This document shows positions 1-7,619 of a stretch of 35,802 nt of DNA, one piece after another. The notes beneath the pieces were generated by a model that saw only the letters and a list, made by a program, of their open reading frames with translations, searched no databases and was not told where the DNA came from. Position 1 is the stretch's first letter. Every line of letters begins with the position of its first letter. The stretch comes from Bacillus sp. ISL-34 (GTDB lineage Bacteria; Bacillota; Bacilli; Bacillales; DSM-1321): NCBI RefSeq assembly GCF_018613325.1, contig NZ_JAGGQJ010000006.1:1-35802 (forward strand), read 5' to 3'. A program made the translations under genes and the position numbers.

Positions 1-98
1 ATAAATGTTTGAGTTGCTCATTTGCTTTTTTGATAGTGTGTGCTCACTTAAAATTTAACGTTGGCGCTTTGTTTTGTTCAGTTTTCAAAGAGCAATAA
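1..98 (-). other. Pre-16S rRNA leader (partial, runs off the left edge)
   Basis: Read on the minus strand, the sequence after the last tRNA begins with a boxA-type element. It continues into an A-rich leader containing GTGAGCACACAC and ending with TCAAACATTTAT. This is the layout of Bacillus pre-16S leaders just before the 16S 5' end. The 16S gene itself is not visible, so its presence beyond position 1 is an inference. No rRNA sequence is inside the window. Confidence 0.6.
80..94 (-). promoter_or_regulatory. boxA antitermination element
   Basis: The minus strand reads TGCTCTTTGAAAACT, the form of boxA found in Bacillus rRNA operons, where NusB/NusE load the antitermination complex. It lies 4 bases after the CCA end of tRNA-Gly, so the tRNAs and the presumed rRNA share one transcript. 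Confidence 0.7.
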
Positions 99-172
99 TG
101 GAGCGGGTGAAGAGAATCGAACTCTCATCATCAGCTTGGAAGGCTGAGGTTTTACCACTAAACTACACCCGC
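99..172 (-). tRNA. tRNA-Gly (anticodon TCC)
   Basis: A full cloverleaf is readable on the minus strand. The acceptor GCGGGTG pairs with CACCCGC, the anticodon loop is CTTCCAA, and the T-loop is GTTCGATTC. CCA is encoded at 99-101. It is the last tRNA of the cluster and is followed at once by boxA. Confidence 0.97.
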
Positions 173-202
173 ATTTAATTTTTGAAATATTTTCAGAAAG
201 AA

Positions 203-279
203 TGGTCGGGAAGACAGGATTCGAACCTGCGACCCCTTGGTCCCAAACCAAGTGCTCTACCAAGCTGAGCTACTTCCCG
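203..279 (-). tRNA. tRNA-Pro (anticodon TGG)
   Basis: The minus strand folds with acceptor CGGGAAG, anticodon loop TTTGGGA and T-arm GGTTCGAATCC. CCA is encoded at 203-205. Confidence 0.97.
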
Positions 280-286
280 TAAAATA

Positions 287-363
287 TGGTGCGCCCGGCG
301 GGAGTCGAACCTACAACCTTCTGATTCGTAGTCAGATGCTCTATCCAATTGAGCTACGGGCGC
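287..363 (-). tRNA. tRNA-Arg (anticodon ACG)
   Basis: Acceptor GCGCCCG pairs with CGGGCGC. The anticodon loop is CTACGAA, in which A34 would be read as inosine. CCA is encoded at 287-289. Confidence 0.97.
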
Positions 364-381
364 TAATTTCTATGATGTTAT

Positions 382-467
<86 letters not shown>

Positions 468-482
468 GAAAGCGACTTTGTA

Positions 483-511
483 AGTTTAACACCTTTTCAA
501 CTTGATGTCAA
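483..511 (-). promoter_or_regulatory. Sigma-A promoter before tRNA-Leu(GAG)
   Basis: The minus strand shows a perfect -35 TTGACA (506-511), a 17-base spacer and a -10-like TAAACT (483-488). It sits in the 59-base gap between the two tRNA-Leu genes. It would drive the last four tRNAs and the presumed rRNA operon. Confidence 0.55.
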
Positions 512-526
512 GAAGAAAAATATCAG

Positions 527-608
527 TGCGGGTGAAGGGACTTGAACCCCCACGCCTTACGGCGCCAGATCCTAAGTCTGGTGCGTCTGCCAATTCCGCC
601 ACACCCGC
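527..608 (-). tRNA. tRNA-Leu (anticodon TAG)
   Basis: This is a class II tRNA with acceptor GCGGGTG/CACCCGC, anticodon loop ACTTAGG and a long variable arm. No CCA is encoded: the bases after the discriminator are CTG. The 3' end must therefore be completed by CCA-adding enzyme. Confidence 0.96.
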
Positions 609-616
609 GAAAAAAA

Positions 617-692
617 TGGTGAGCCATGAAGGATTCGAACCTTCGACCCTCTGATTAAAAGTCAGATGCTCTACCAACTGAGCTAATGGCTC
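617..692 (-). tRNA. tRNA-Lys (anticodon TTT)
   Basis: Acceptor GAGCCAT pairs with ATGGCTC. The anticodon loop is CTTTTAA, the T-arm is GGTTCGAATCC, and CCA is encoded at 617-619. Confidence 0.97.
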
Positions 693-701
693 TAAATAAA
701 A

Positions 702-776
702 TGGCTGGGCTAGAAGGGATCGAACCTTCGCATGACGGAATCAAAATCCGTTGCCTTACCGCTTGGCTATAGCCCA
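702..776 (-). tRNA. tRNA-Gln (anticodon TTG)
   Basis: The 5' end is TGGGCTATAGCC, as in bacterial tRNA-Gln. The anticodon loop is TTTTGAT and CCA is encoded at 702-704. Confidence 0.97.
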
Positions 777-808
777 ATAATCAAATACTAATTAACAGCC
801 AGGATAAC

Positions 809-837
809 ATTATATCACAATAACATTATTTTAGCAA
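809..837 (-). promoter_or_regulatory. Internal sigma-A promoter before tRNA-Gln
   Basis: The minus strand carries TTGCTA (832-837), a 17-base spacer and a perfect TATAAT (809-814) preceded by TG as an extended -10. It occupies the only long gap (777-853) inside the tRNA cluster. It would drive tRNA-Gln to tRNA-Gly and whatever follows. Confidence 0.75.
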
Positions 838-853
838 ATGTTTTTTAAAAAAA

Positions 854-929
854 TGGCGGTCCCGACGGGAATCGAACCCGCGATCTCCTGCGTGACAGGC
901 AGGCATGTTAACCGCTACACCACGGGACC
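854..929 (-). tRNA. tRNA-Asp (anticodon GTC)
   Basis: Acceptor GGTCCCG pairs with CGGGACC. The anticodon loop is CTGTCAC and CCA is encoded at 854-856. Confidence 0.97.
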
Positions 930-954
930 AGTATTTTGATCATGTATAAGAAAG

Positions 955-1026
955 TGACCCATACGGGATTCGAACCCGTGTTACCGCCGTGAAAGGGCGG
1001 TGTCTTAACCGCTTGACCAATGGGCC
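955..1026 (-). tRNA. tRNA-Glu (anticodon TTC)
   Basis: Acceptor GGCCCAT pairs with ATGGGTC (one G-T pair). The anticodon loop is CTTTCAC. CCA is not encoded; the bases after the discriminator are CTT. Confidence 0.96.
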
Positions 1027-1042
1027 TTGATAAAATTGTAAC

Positions 1043-1133
1043 TGGCGGAGAAGGAGGGATTTGAACCCTCGCGCCGCTTACGCGACCTACACCCTTAGCA
1101 GGGGCGCCTCTTCAGCCTCTTGAGTACTTCCCC
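1043..1133 (-). tRNA. tRNA-Ser (anticodon GCT)
   Basis: This is a class II tRNA with a long variable arm. The anticodon loop is CTGCTAA, the acceptor is GGGGAAG/CTTCTCC, and CCA is encoded at 1043-1045. Confidence 0.96.
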
Positions 1134-1141
1134 AAAAAAAA

Positions 1142-1216
1142 TGGCTCCGCAGGTAGGACTCGAACCTACGACCGTTCGGTTAACAGCCGAATGCTCTACC
1201 ACTGAGCTACTGCGGA
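1142..1216 (-). tRNA. tRNA-Asn (anticodon GTT)
   Basis: This is the first tRNA of the transcription unit. Acceptor TCCGCAG pairs with CTGCGGA, the anticodon loop is CTGTTAA, and CCA is encoded at 1142-1144. Confidence 0.97.
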
Positions 1217-1301
1217 ATAATGAAGATTGGGTTCCTTTTTCACGCTCAAGGACCTTAATGTTTGTCGTTAAGAACAAGTTGTTATCTTGTCGACTCTTAT
1301 G

Positions 1302-1330
1302 ATTATAAAGAGGTTACAACTTAAAGTCAA
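1302..1330 (-). promoter_or_regulatory. Sigma-A promoter of the tRNA cluster
   Basis: The minus strand has TTGACT (1325-1330), a 17-base spacer and a perfect TATAAT (1302-1307). The start would fall near 1295, about 80 bases before tRNA-Asn. Confidence 0.85.
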
Positions 1331-1363
1331 GGGTTCTTTTATGTTTTTTTATATTTTTGTTTT

Positions 1364-1828
1364 TCACTCCTTAAACCCTTGGTAAATCAATGTTCCACGA
1401 CATTTTCCACAAACGAAACGGGTAGTGTCGATTCGTTTTTTTCTTATATACACCTGCTGACAGTCTTCACATTTATATTGAATAGTATTCATCTTTTTCT
1501 TTAATTGGTTAGATGGAAGCGGCTCGCAAAATCTCGGTGCCCCCACTTTTTTGAGTAATTGCCTAAAGTCCGCATCACGATGCTGGTACCCTTTTTTCTC
1601 GATGTGCAGATGATAATGGCACAATTCATGCTTAATGATACCAATCATTTCTTCCACACCGCGTTCATCAAGATACTTCTTATTGATTTCTATATTGTGT
1701 GATCGGAGCAAGTATCGTCCTCCTGTTGTTCGGAGACGCGGATTAAAACTGGCTTGGTGTCTAAAGGCCTTTTTAAAGTCTTTCAACGATATTTCTTCCA
1801 CTAGTTTTTGCAATTGCCGATTATCCAT
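1364..1828 (-). CDS. ydcK: SprT-like metalloprotease-fold protein YdcK
   Basis: A 154-residue protein of the SprT-like family. The zinc-binding HELCH motif lies at residues 67-71. A C-terminal zinc ribbon has cysteines at about 120, 123, 140 and 143. The start is the ATG after GGGAGGGGG (MDNRQ...). An in-frame GTG or ATG further upstream has no such site. The length fits B. subtilis YdcK (about 150 aa). SprT-family proteins resemble DNA-protein crosslink proteases such as Spartan, but the substrate of the Bacillus protein is not established as far as I know. It sits between tex and the tRNA cluster, as in B. subtilis. Confidence 0.9.
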   Translation of the reverse strand: MDNRQLQKLVEEISLKDFKKAFRHQASFNPRLRTTGGRYLLRSHNIEINKKYLDERGVEEMIGIIKHELCHYHLHIEKKGYQHRDADFRQLLKKVGAPRFCEPLPSNQLKKKMNTIQYKCEDCQQVYIRKKRIDTTRFVCGKCRGTLIYQGFKE

Positions 1829-1911
1829 TTCCCCCTCCCTTTCCTTGGTAACATGACAACCCATTATAACATAGACTAATAATACAATAGGAAACTAAGG
1901 GAGGAAAAGCT

Positions 1912-2031
1912 ATGCCTAATTGGTTCCAGAATCAAATCCGCAAAGCCTTTTATGAAAAGGATTACTATCAAGTGAAGATGTTGAATCAATGTTGGTTTTT
2001 TTATCAAAAAAAAGAAAGTCTCCGGTTATAG
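1912..2031 (+). CDS. cmpA: Cortex morphogenetic protein CmpA
   Basis: A 39-residue ORF starting MPNWFQNQIRKAFYEKD, behind AAGGGAGG 9 bases upstream. It resembles B. subtilis CmpA (37 aa, MPSW...RAFYEKD...LLNQCW.FY.KK) along its whole length: the AFYEKD, LNQCW and FY-KK blocks are all present. CmpA adapts SpoIVA to ClpXP during quality control of spore coat and cortex assembly in the mother cell. It lies between ydcK and tex but on the opposite strand. A CATAGACTA box at about 1871-1879 could be a sigma-E -10, but I see no clear -35. Its short length makes it easy for gene callers to miss. It supports a spore-forming host. Confidence 0.9.
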   Translation: MPNWFQNQIRKAFYEKDYYQVKMLNQCWFFYQKKESLRL

Positions 2032-2048
2032 ATTTAACTTTGTTCCAT

Positions 2049-2074
2049 AAAAAAACCCCTTCTATTATAGAAGG
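2049..2074 (-). terminator. Rho-independent terminator of tex
   Basis: The minus strand has an 8-bp stem (CCTTCTAT/ATAGAAGG) followed by a run of seven T (2049-2055). It lies just after the tex stop and also closes the space between convergent cmpA and tex. Confidence 0.85.
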
Positions 2075-2087
2075 AGCTTACCATAGG

Positions 2088-4271
2088 CTAGTTTTGATCC
2101 TTTGGCTCGAGCATCGTTAAAGATACCCTTTGCTTTTGGGAATCAACCTGTTCGACCCAAACCGTCACAACATCCCCAACGGCAACTACATCCAATGGGT
2201 GTTTTACAAACCTGTTGCTCAGTTTGGAAATATGCACCAGTCCATCCTGTTTAACACCGATGTCCACAAAGGCACCGAAATCCACAACATTCCTCACTGT
2301 ACCTTGTAATTCCATCCCAGTTTGCAGATCCTCCATTTTTAGTACATCCTGCTTAAGCAGTGGTTTTGATAATTCATCCCGAGGATCTCTTCCCGGTTTC
2401 ATCAAATCATCTATGATATCTTTAATCGTAATTTCCCCAATTTCCAATTCATCGCCCAAATCAGCCGGATTAAGTTTACCTAACTCTTCATTTAGTGCAT
2501 CACTGCCTAAATCCTCAGATGTGAATCCGATTTTCTTCAATAATTTATTCACGGCACCGTAGTTCTCAGGATGTATCGCGGTTTGATCTAATGGCTCATC
2601 TCCATTAATGATACGTAAGAATCCTATGCATTGTTCATATGTTTTGGCACCAAGCCGGGGAATCTTCTTTAATTGCTTCCTGCTTGAAAACTTCCCTTCC
2701 ACTTCCCTTTTCTTCACAATATTTTGAGCTACCGATTTTGATAAACCAGCTACATATTGCAATAGAGACGATGAAGCGGTATTGACATTCACACCCACCT
2801 GGTTAACAGCTGTTTCTACTACAAAGGTGAGCGATTCCGTTAACTTTTTCTGGGACACATCATGTTGATACTGACCGACCCCCACGGATTGGGGATCAAT
2901 TTTAACAAGTTCAGCAAGGGGATCTTGAAGCCTTCTCCCTATCGAAACGGCGCTTCTCTGTTCTACTTGAAGATCCGGAAACTCTTCACGGGCAATATCC
3001 GAGGCTGAATACACACTGGCTCCCGCTTCATTAACAATGATATATGAAATATTCCCTTTTACTTCTTTCAGAATATCTGCGATGAATTGCTCTGATTCAC
3101 GTGATGCCGTTCCATTGCCGATTGCCACGATCTCAACCGAGAACCTCTGAAGGATTTCGATCGTTTTTTCACGGGCAGCATTAAGCTTCGCAGCAGGAGG
3201 ATGCGGATAGATTACACTAATATCGAGTACCTTTCCGGTTTCATCAATGACAGCCAACTTACAGCCAGTCCGATATGCCGGATCTAGGGCGAGGACTACT
3301 TTCCCTTTAAGCGGAGGCTGCAAGAGCAGGTTCCTGAGGTTTTCAGAGAAAATATGGATAGCCTGATCCTCAGCTTTTTCCGTCAGCTCTTTTCTGATTT
3401 CCCGTTCTACAGAAGGCATGATCAAACGCTTAAGTCCATCCTCAATAGCAGATTTAAGAACAACTTGGGCTTCAGATTTGTTACTTTTAATGATTTTCCG
3501 TTCAAGATGACCACTGATGATTTCAGTCCGAGGCTGAATGGAGATTCGTAAAACTTCTTCCTTTTCGCCTCTATTTAGCGCCAACACCCGATGTGGTACG
3601 ATCCTTTGCACCGGCTCCTCATATTCATAGTACATCTCGAAGATTTTTTTCTCGTCCTTCTCTTCATTTTTCACAGTGGATACCACTTTTCCAGCTTTGA
3701 AAATTTCAGCCCTTATCCACTTCCTTAATTCTGCATCATCAGAAATATGTTCGGCTATGATATCCCGCGCTCCTGCAATTGCCTCTTCAATAGAAGAAAC
3801 TTCTTTTTCTGCCGATATGAATTCTGCAGCTTTTTCGCTAACTCTAGCATGCATCGGACATTCCAGAAGCCAAATGGCCAGTGGTTCAAGACCCTTTTCT
3901 TTAGCGACTGTCGCTTTCGTTCTCCTTTTTTGCTTAAATGGCCTGTATAAATCCTCGACTTCCTGCAGTTTTGTTGCCTTCTGGATTTGTCTTGTTAATT
4001 CTTCCGTCAGTTTCCCCTGTTCACCAATCGACCGGGTAACTTCCGCTTTCCTCTGGCCAAGGTTTTCCAGGTAGCTCCATCTTTCCATAATGGAACGAAT
4101 TTGCACTTCATCAAGTGAACCCGTCATTTCTTTTCTATACCGCGCAATAAAAGGGACAGTATTCCCCTCTTGCAGCATCTGTATGACGTTTTGGACTTGA
4201 TGATTTTTCAAAGTTAGCTCATTGGATATTTGTTTAATCAATTCCTTTAATGTATCTTCTACAACGATCAT
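2088..4271 (-). CDS. tex: Tex-family RNA-binding protein (YdcI-like)
   Basis: A 727-residue Tex protein. It has the N-terminal Tex domain (VPFIARYRKEMTGSLDE), a YqgF/RNase H-like core (VVLALDPAYRTGCKLAVID), a helix-hairpin-helix region (VGVNVNTASSSLLQYVAGLS) and a C-terminal S1 domain at about 645-715 (GTVRNVVDFGAFVDIGV). B. subtilis YdcI is about 719 aa. Tex proteins bind nucleic acid and affect transcription or RNA turnover, but their precise role in Bacillus is not settled. The start chosen is the ATG of MIVVED, 4-5 bases after GGTGG; an in-frame TTG 15 bases upstream is possible. The gene stands between rsbX and cmpA and has its own terminator. Confidence 0.93.
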   Translation of the reverse strand: MIVVEDTLKELIKQISNELTLKNHQVQNVIQMLQEGNTVPFIARYRKEMTGSLDEVQIRSIMERWSYLENLGQRKAEVTRSIGEQGKLTEELTRQIQKATKLQEVEDLYRPFKQKRRTKATVAKEKGLEPLAIWLLECPMHARVSEKAAEFISAEKEVSSIEEAIAGARDIIAEHISDDAELRKWIRAEIFKAGKVVSTVKNEEKDEKKIFEMYYEYEEPVQRIVPHRVLALNRGEKEEVLRISIQPRTEIISGHLERKIIKSNKSEAQVVLKSAIEDGLKRLIMPSVEREIRKELTEKAEDQAIHIFSENLRNLLLQPPLKGKVVLALDPAYRTGCKLAVIDETGKVLDISVIYPHPPAAKLNAAREKTIEILQRFSVEIVAIGNGTASRESEQFIADILKEVKGNISYIIVNEAGASVYSASDIAREEFPDLQVEQRSAVSIGRRLQDPLAELVKIDPQSVGVGQYQHDVSQKKLTESLTFVVETAVNQVGVNVNTASSSLLQYVAGLSKSVAQNIVKKREVEGKFSSRKQLKKIPRLGAKTYEQCIGFLRIINGDEPLDQTAIHPENYGAVNKLLKKIGFTSEDLGSDALNEELGKLNPADLGDELEIGEITIKDIIDDLMKPGRDPRDELSKPLLKQDVLKMEDLQTGMELQGTVRNVVDFGAFVDIGVKQDGLVHISKLSNRFVKHPLDVVAVGDVVTVWVEQVDSQKQRVSLTMLEPKDQN

Positions 4272-4344
4272 TATGTTTACCACCAACCTTTTGATCTAAT
4301 ATGTATAGTCTAGCAAATGAGGGATGAAGTTGCGAATTCCATAC

Positions 4345-4382
4345 AAAAAAGCTCACTTCCGAATTATGGCGAAAGTAAGCTT
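4345..4382 (-). terminator. Terminator of the sigB operon (overlaps the rsbX 3' end)
   Basis: On the minus strand a 13-bp stem with two G-T pairs (AAGCTTACTTTCG with CGGAAGTGAGCTT) is followed by six T (4345-4350). The rsbX stop codon TAA (4364-4366) lies in the loop, so the ascending arm is coding sequence. Confidence 0.85.
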
Positions 4383-4975
4383 CCTAAAATGAAAGTTGTA
4401 TCATCTGCAGTTAATGGACTGCTTTTTAATATGCATTGGGCATTCTTATCGATAGGGACCAGCCTTTTTAAAAAAGATTTAGCTCCCTTAAGTTCCAAAC
4501 CATCGGAATGAAGAATGAATTTTGCATTTGGTTCATATTTGTAGCTCTGCGTCCTGTACTTTTGCTTCCTTCCGGATAAATACCCTGTAACAGGTAAAGG
4601 GTAAACGAGTTTATCGTCGCTTGGATTATACAGGAAAAAGCGGATGTTACCCACTGAACTGTATACAAATTCATTCTTGTCATAAAATATCTTCAAAATG
4701 GAAACGGCTGCCCCCCGCTTATCGACTAAAACTTGATTACACACTGCCATCAATGATTCTACATCCAACTCATGATTACGTTTAACTTCCTCGATGACGG
4801 CATGGGAGGAATCATAAGCATTTTTCCCGCTGCCCAGACCATCCGCCAGGACACACACAAAGTATTCTTTCGTATGAAGAAAGAAGTAATCATCACCACA
4901 ATAAACCATCCCGTTTTTAGACGATTGAGAGACAAGGACTTCTATTTTTTCTCCCCTCAAAATATCTTTGATCAC
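4364..4975 (-). CDS. rsbX: RsbX, PP2C phosphatase of the stressosome
   Basis: A 203-residue PP2C-type serine/threonine phosphatase. Acidic metal-binding motifs are visible at FVCVLADGLGSGK, LHSDGLE and DDTTFI. RsbX dephosphorylates RsbS-P and RsbR-P and resets the stressosome after stress; B. subtilis RsbX is 199 aa. It starts with GTG inside the sigB stop (GTGA overlap, 4972-4975), so it is translationally coupled to sigB and falls under the internal sigma-B promoter. This makes it a feedback element. Confidence 0.95.
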   Translation of the reverse strand: MIKDILRGEKIEVLVSQSSKNGMVYCGDDYFFLHTKEYFVCVLADGLGSGKNAYDSSHAVIEEVKRNHELDVESLMAVCNQVLVDKRGAAVSILKIFYDKNEFVYSSVGNIRFFLYNPSDDKLVYPLPVTGYLSGRKQKYRTQSYKYEPNAKFILHSDGLELKGAKSFLKRLVPIDKNAQCILKSSPLTADDTTFILGSLLSP

Positions 4976-5760
4976 TGAATTAACTCCGAGTTTTCAGCAT
5001 TAATGGCTTCTTGAAGTTTCTTGATCGCGCGGCGTTGGAGCCTTGAAACATGCATTTGGGAAATTCCCAGTTTATCGCCAGCTTCTTTCTGACTTAAATT
5101 CTCTAAATAAGTATGTTGAATGATCATCTTTTCACGGTCACTCAGCACATGCAGCACCTTTTCAAGCACAAGACGCTGATTGACCTTTTCAAAACCTTCA
5201 TCGACATTCCCGAATATATCAAGCAATGTGACAGTACCGCCATCAGAGTCCGCCTCAATGGAATGATCCACAGATAAAGCTTGATAGCTTTTTCCCATTT
5301 CCATCGCTTCTAAAACTTCTTCTTCAGTCACGCCTATGCTATCGGCTATTTCATCTATTCTTGGTGAACGATGCAGAGTTGTCGTTAATTCCTCGACAGT
5401 CACCCTGATTTTCGGACCAAGTTCCTTAATTCTCCTTGGCACATGGACACTCCATGTTTTGTCACGAAGGAACCTTTTGATTTCGCCGATTATAGTAGGG
5501 ACGGCAAATGCCTCAAAGCTTTTACCGAAAGATTCATCATATCGTCGAATGGCACCTAATAAACCAATCATGCCGACTTGGGAGATATCCTCCTGAAATG
5601 ATTTCCCTTTCGCATACTTACGGGAGATTGTTTCAACCAAACTTTTATAATGGATGACTAGATTACTCTGTGCTTCATCATCTTGATTCTGCTGGTAAGC
5701 TCTAATCCATTCATTTACCTGTTCTCTTTGTGCCTGATTAGGTTGAGACTGTTTTTGCAT
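4972..5760 (-). CDS. sigB: RNA polymerase sigma factor SigB
   Basis: A 262-residue group 3 sigma factor of the general stress response. Region 2 contains DISQVGMIGLLGAIRRYDE and the FAVPTIIGEIKRFLRDKTW stretch. Region 4 has a helix-turn-helix at about 225-250 (LSQKEAGDKLGISQMHVSRL). It overlaps the end of rsbW by 23 bases, which fits tight coupling with its anti-sigma factor. The order rsbV-rsbW-sigB-rsbX is canonical. Its expression should be raised by its own promoter before rsbV. Confidence 0.97.
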   Translation of the reverse strand: MQKQSQPNQAQREQVNEWIRAYQQNQDDEAQSNLVIHYKSLVETISRKYAKGKSFQEDISQVGMIGLLGAIRRYDESFGKSFEAFAVPTIIGEIKRFLRDKTWSVHVPRRIKELGPKIRVTVEELTTTLHRSPRIDEIADSIGVTEEEVLEAMEMGKSYQALSVDHSIEADSDGGTVTLLDIFGNVDEGFEKVNQRLVLEKVLHVLSDREKMIIQHTYLENLSQKEAGDKLGISQMHVSRLQRRAIKKLQEAINAENSELIQ

Positions 5761-6211
5761 CCATCTCCACCTGCTCTCCTTCTAAAAACTTAGTCATAAA
5801 GACTGTAACCCCATCATGCTGATGAATTTTCACATCATCCATCAGAGTTTCTATAAGGTAAAGACCCAAGCCCCCTTCTCTCAAAAGTTCGACTTTTTGT
5901 CCATTTTCGTATGGACCGAGTCCTTGACGAACCTCTTCGAAATTACAGCTCTTACCACTATCAGAAACCATGACCTCCAAACGGTCAGGATAAAGGCCGA
6001 AACTTACTTTAACTTCACCTTTTTCAGAATCCTTATATGCATGCTGTACCGCATTTGTACAAGCCTCACTTGTAGCGATTTTCAAATCCTCAATTTCATC
6101 ATACGCAAATCCCATCCGGCTTCCTATCCCAGAAAGCGTTAAACGAATGACACCGATGAATTCTGGTTTTGCAGGTATTTTCATTTCGATGTAATCATAT
6201 ACTTGACTCAT
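5738..6211 (-). CDS. rsbW: Anti-sigma-B factor and kinase RsbW
   Basis: A 157-residue GHKL-fold serine kinase. Visible motifs are the N box TSEACTNAVQHAY, the G1-type VSDSGKSCNF and the G2 lid EGGLGLYLIETLMDDV. RsbW binds and inhibits SigB and phosphorylates RsbV. The start ATG overlaps the rsbV stop (ATGA, 6208-6211) and the end overlaps sigB. Confidence 0.97.
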   Translation of the reverse strand: MSQVYDYIEMKIPAKPEFIGVIRLTLSGIGSRMGFAYDEIEDLKIATSEACTNAVQHAYKDSEKGEVKVSFGLYPDRLEVMVSDSGKSCNFEEVRQGLGPYENGQKVELLREGGLGLYLIETLMDDVKIHQHDGVTVFMTKFLEGEQVEMDAKTVST

Positions 6212-6540
6212 TCTAACCCACCCTCTGTACCACTTTTTATATCAATGATATCTGCAAGACCTGTTATATCAAATAAACGACGTAACCTTTCTGATAAGCC
6301 AACTAGTGTGAATTCGCCATTATGTGCCCTTACGTTTTTGAAAGCACCGACAAATACCCCAAGTCCCGTACTATCCATATAAGAGACTTCAGTTAAATCA
6401 ATCGTAATCGAAACATTGTCCTGCTCTGAAATCGGGAATAGTGATTCCCTTAATTTCGGTGCAGTATAGGCATCGATTTCACCTTTTAGTTTTACAATAA
6501 ATTCAGTATTCAATTCATTAACATCTACCGTTATATTCAT
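6208..6540 (-). CDS. rsbV: Anti-anti-sigma factor RsbV
   Basis: A 110-residue STAS-domain protein. The phospho-acceptor is Ser57 in YMDSTGLGVF (B. subtilis Ser56). Unphosphorylated RsbV binds RsbW and frees SigB. RsbU dephosphorylates RsbV-P and RsbW phosphorylates RsbV. The ribosome-binding site is AGAGGTGGG. It is the first gene under the sigma-B promoter at 6581-6605. Confidence 0.97.
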   Translation of the reverse strand: MNITVDVNELNTEFIVKLKGEIDAYTAPKLRESLFPISEQDNVSITIDLTEVSYMDSTGLGVFVGAFKNVRAHNGEFTLVGLSERLRRLFDITGLADIIDIKSGTEGGLE

Positions 6541-6580
6541 CCTTGACCCACCTCTTCAAATCCTCTTCATTCCTATATCT

Positions 6581-6605
6581 ATACCCAGCAGAAACAATAC
6601 TAAAC
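6581..6605 (-). promoter_or_regulatory. Sigma-B promoter of rsbV-rsbW-sigB-rsbX
   Basis: The minus strand reads GTTTAG (6600-6605), a 13-base spacer and GGGTAT (6581-6586). The sigma-B consensus is GTTTAA-N12-14-GGGTAT. The -35 hexamer overlaps the rsbU stop codon. It is in the same place as the autoregulatory promoter of B. subtilis. Confidence 0.92.
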
Positions 6606-7610
6606 ATTTGATTTTAAAATTATTAATGTAAAATCATCCCTCAGTTGGAAGTTCTGCATTTTCTCCAATTGTTTATATATATTATTCACCATTTCCTGGG
6701 CTTGCAAATGCATATTCTTTTTAATGAAACCGATAAGTGTTTCCCTTTCTATGAACCCATCATTCGTCCGGCACTCCGTTACTCCATCGGATAATAAAAT
6801 GATCATGTCCCCGCGATTCACCGTTTTTTCATATTGGCGATACCTTGTTTTTTTATCAACTCCAAGCAATAAGCCCTTTGCATCCAAATCGCTAAAAGTA
6901 CCTGTTGCGGCATCATAATAAAAGCCAGGTTCATGTCCGGCTGAAGCATAGGAAAATTGCCTGTCATGCGGATCATATAGACCATAGAACATGGTTATGA
7001 ACATGCTTGGATCCACATTATGCTCCACAACACGGTTCAAACTCTCAAGCACACTCTTCGGTTCATGGCGATGCTCGGGAAGACTGTCCATCGCATATTT
7101 GATCATCGACATGCACAATGCAGCAGGAATCCCTTTTCCTATGACATCTGCTATCCCTACTCCTATACGCTCATTTTCATCTTGGACGAAGTGATAGTAA
7201 TCTCCGTTCATCTGTCTCGCCGGAACACTGATCGCCCCAATTTCAAGAGCTTTGATATCAGGAATTTTCGTTTCCAAAAGAGTATGTTGCACGTTTGCCG
7301 CGATCTCGATTTCCGTTTTCAGTTCCTGCTGTTGATGTCTAAGGCTTTGATGTTCACGGTATGCAATGCCGTAGCCCATCATGACTTCCAGCAGAAAATC
7401 GAAAGAATCCAATACTTTTCCCGGTAATTCCGGATAAAGTTCCATTAAGTTATTTTTATGCATACTGATGATTTCTTCTGGAGATATATTGTATTTGATA
7501 TGTAGGCGGCTAATCTTTTGCCCTTGGTAGAGTGCCTGCTCATTTTGGTCTTTAAGATAAGTAGAAAGCGCCTCATGATACTTTTTCTCCATGTTCTCCC
7601 TAATATCCAT
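6600..7610 (-). CDS. rsbU: PP2C phosphatase RsbU
   Basis: A 336-residue protein (335 in B. subtilis). The N-terminal helical domain (about 1-85) is the RsbT-binding region. The rest is a SpoIIE-type PP2C domain with NGDYYHFVQ, IADVIGKGIPAALCMS, ILLSDGVTE and RDDFTLIIL supplying the metal-binding aspartates. Activated by RsbT, it dephosphorylates RsbV-P. It starts 9 bases after the rsbT stop, with a GGGGGG ribosome-binding site in the gap. Confidence 0.97.
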   Translation of the reverse strand: MDIRENMEKKYHEALSTYLKDQNEQALYQGQKISRLHIKYNISPEEIISMHKNNLMELYPELPGKVLDSFDFLLEVMMGYGIAYREHQSLRHQQQELKTEIEIAANVQHTLLETKIPDIKALEIGAISVPARQMNGDYYHFVQDENERIGVGIADVIGKGIPAALCMSMIKYAMDSLPEHRHEPKSVLESLNRVVEHNVDPSMFITMFYGLYDPHDRQFSYASAGHEPGFYYDAATGTFSDLDAKGLLLGVDKKTRYRQYEKTVNRGDMIILLSDGVTECRTNDGFIERETLIGFIKKNMHLQAQEMVNNIYKQLEKMQNFQLRDDFTLIILKSNV

Positions 7611-7619
7611 ATTTCCCCC

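Noticed and set aside
3676..4074. 132-codon frame on the strand opposite tex
   Set aside because: It is antisense to a well conserved gene, has no ribosome-binding site and no known motif; it is a shadow of the tex reading frame.
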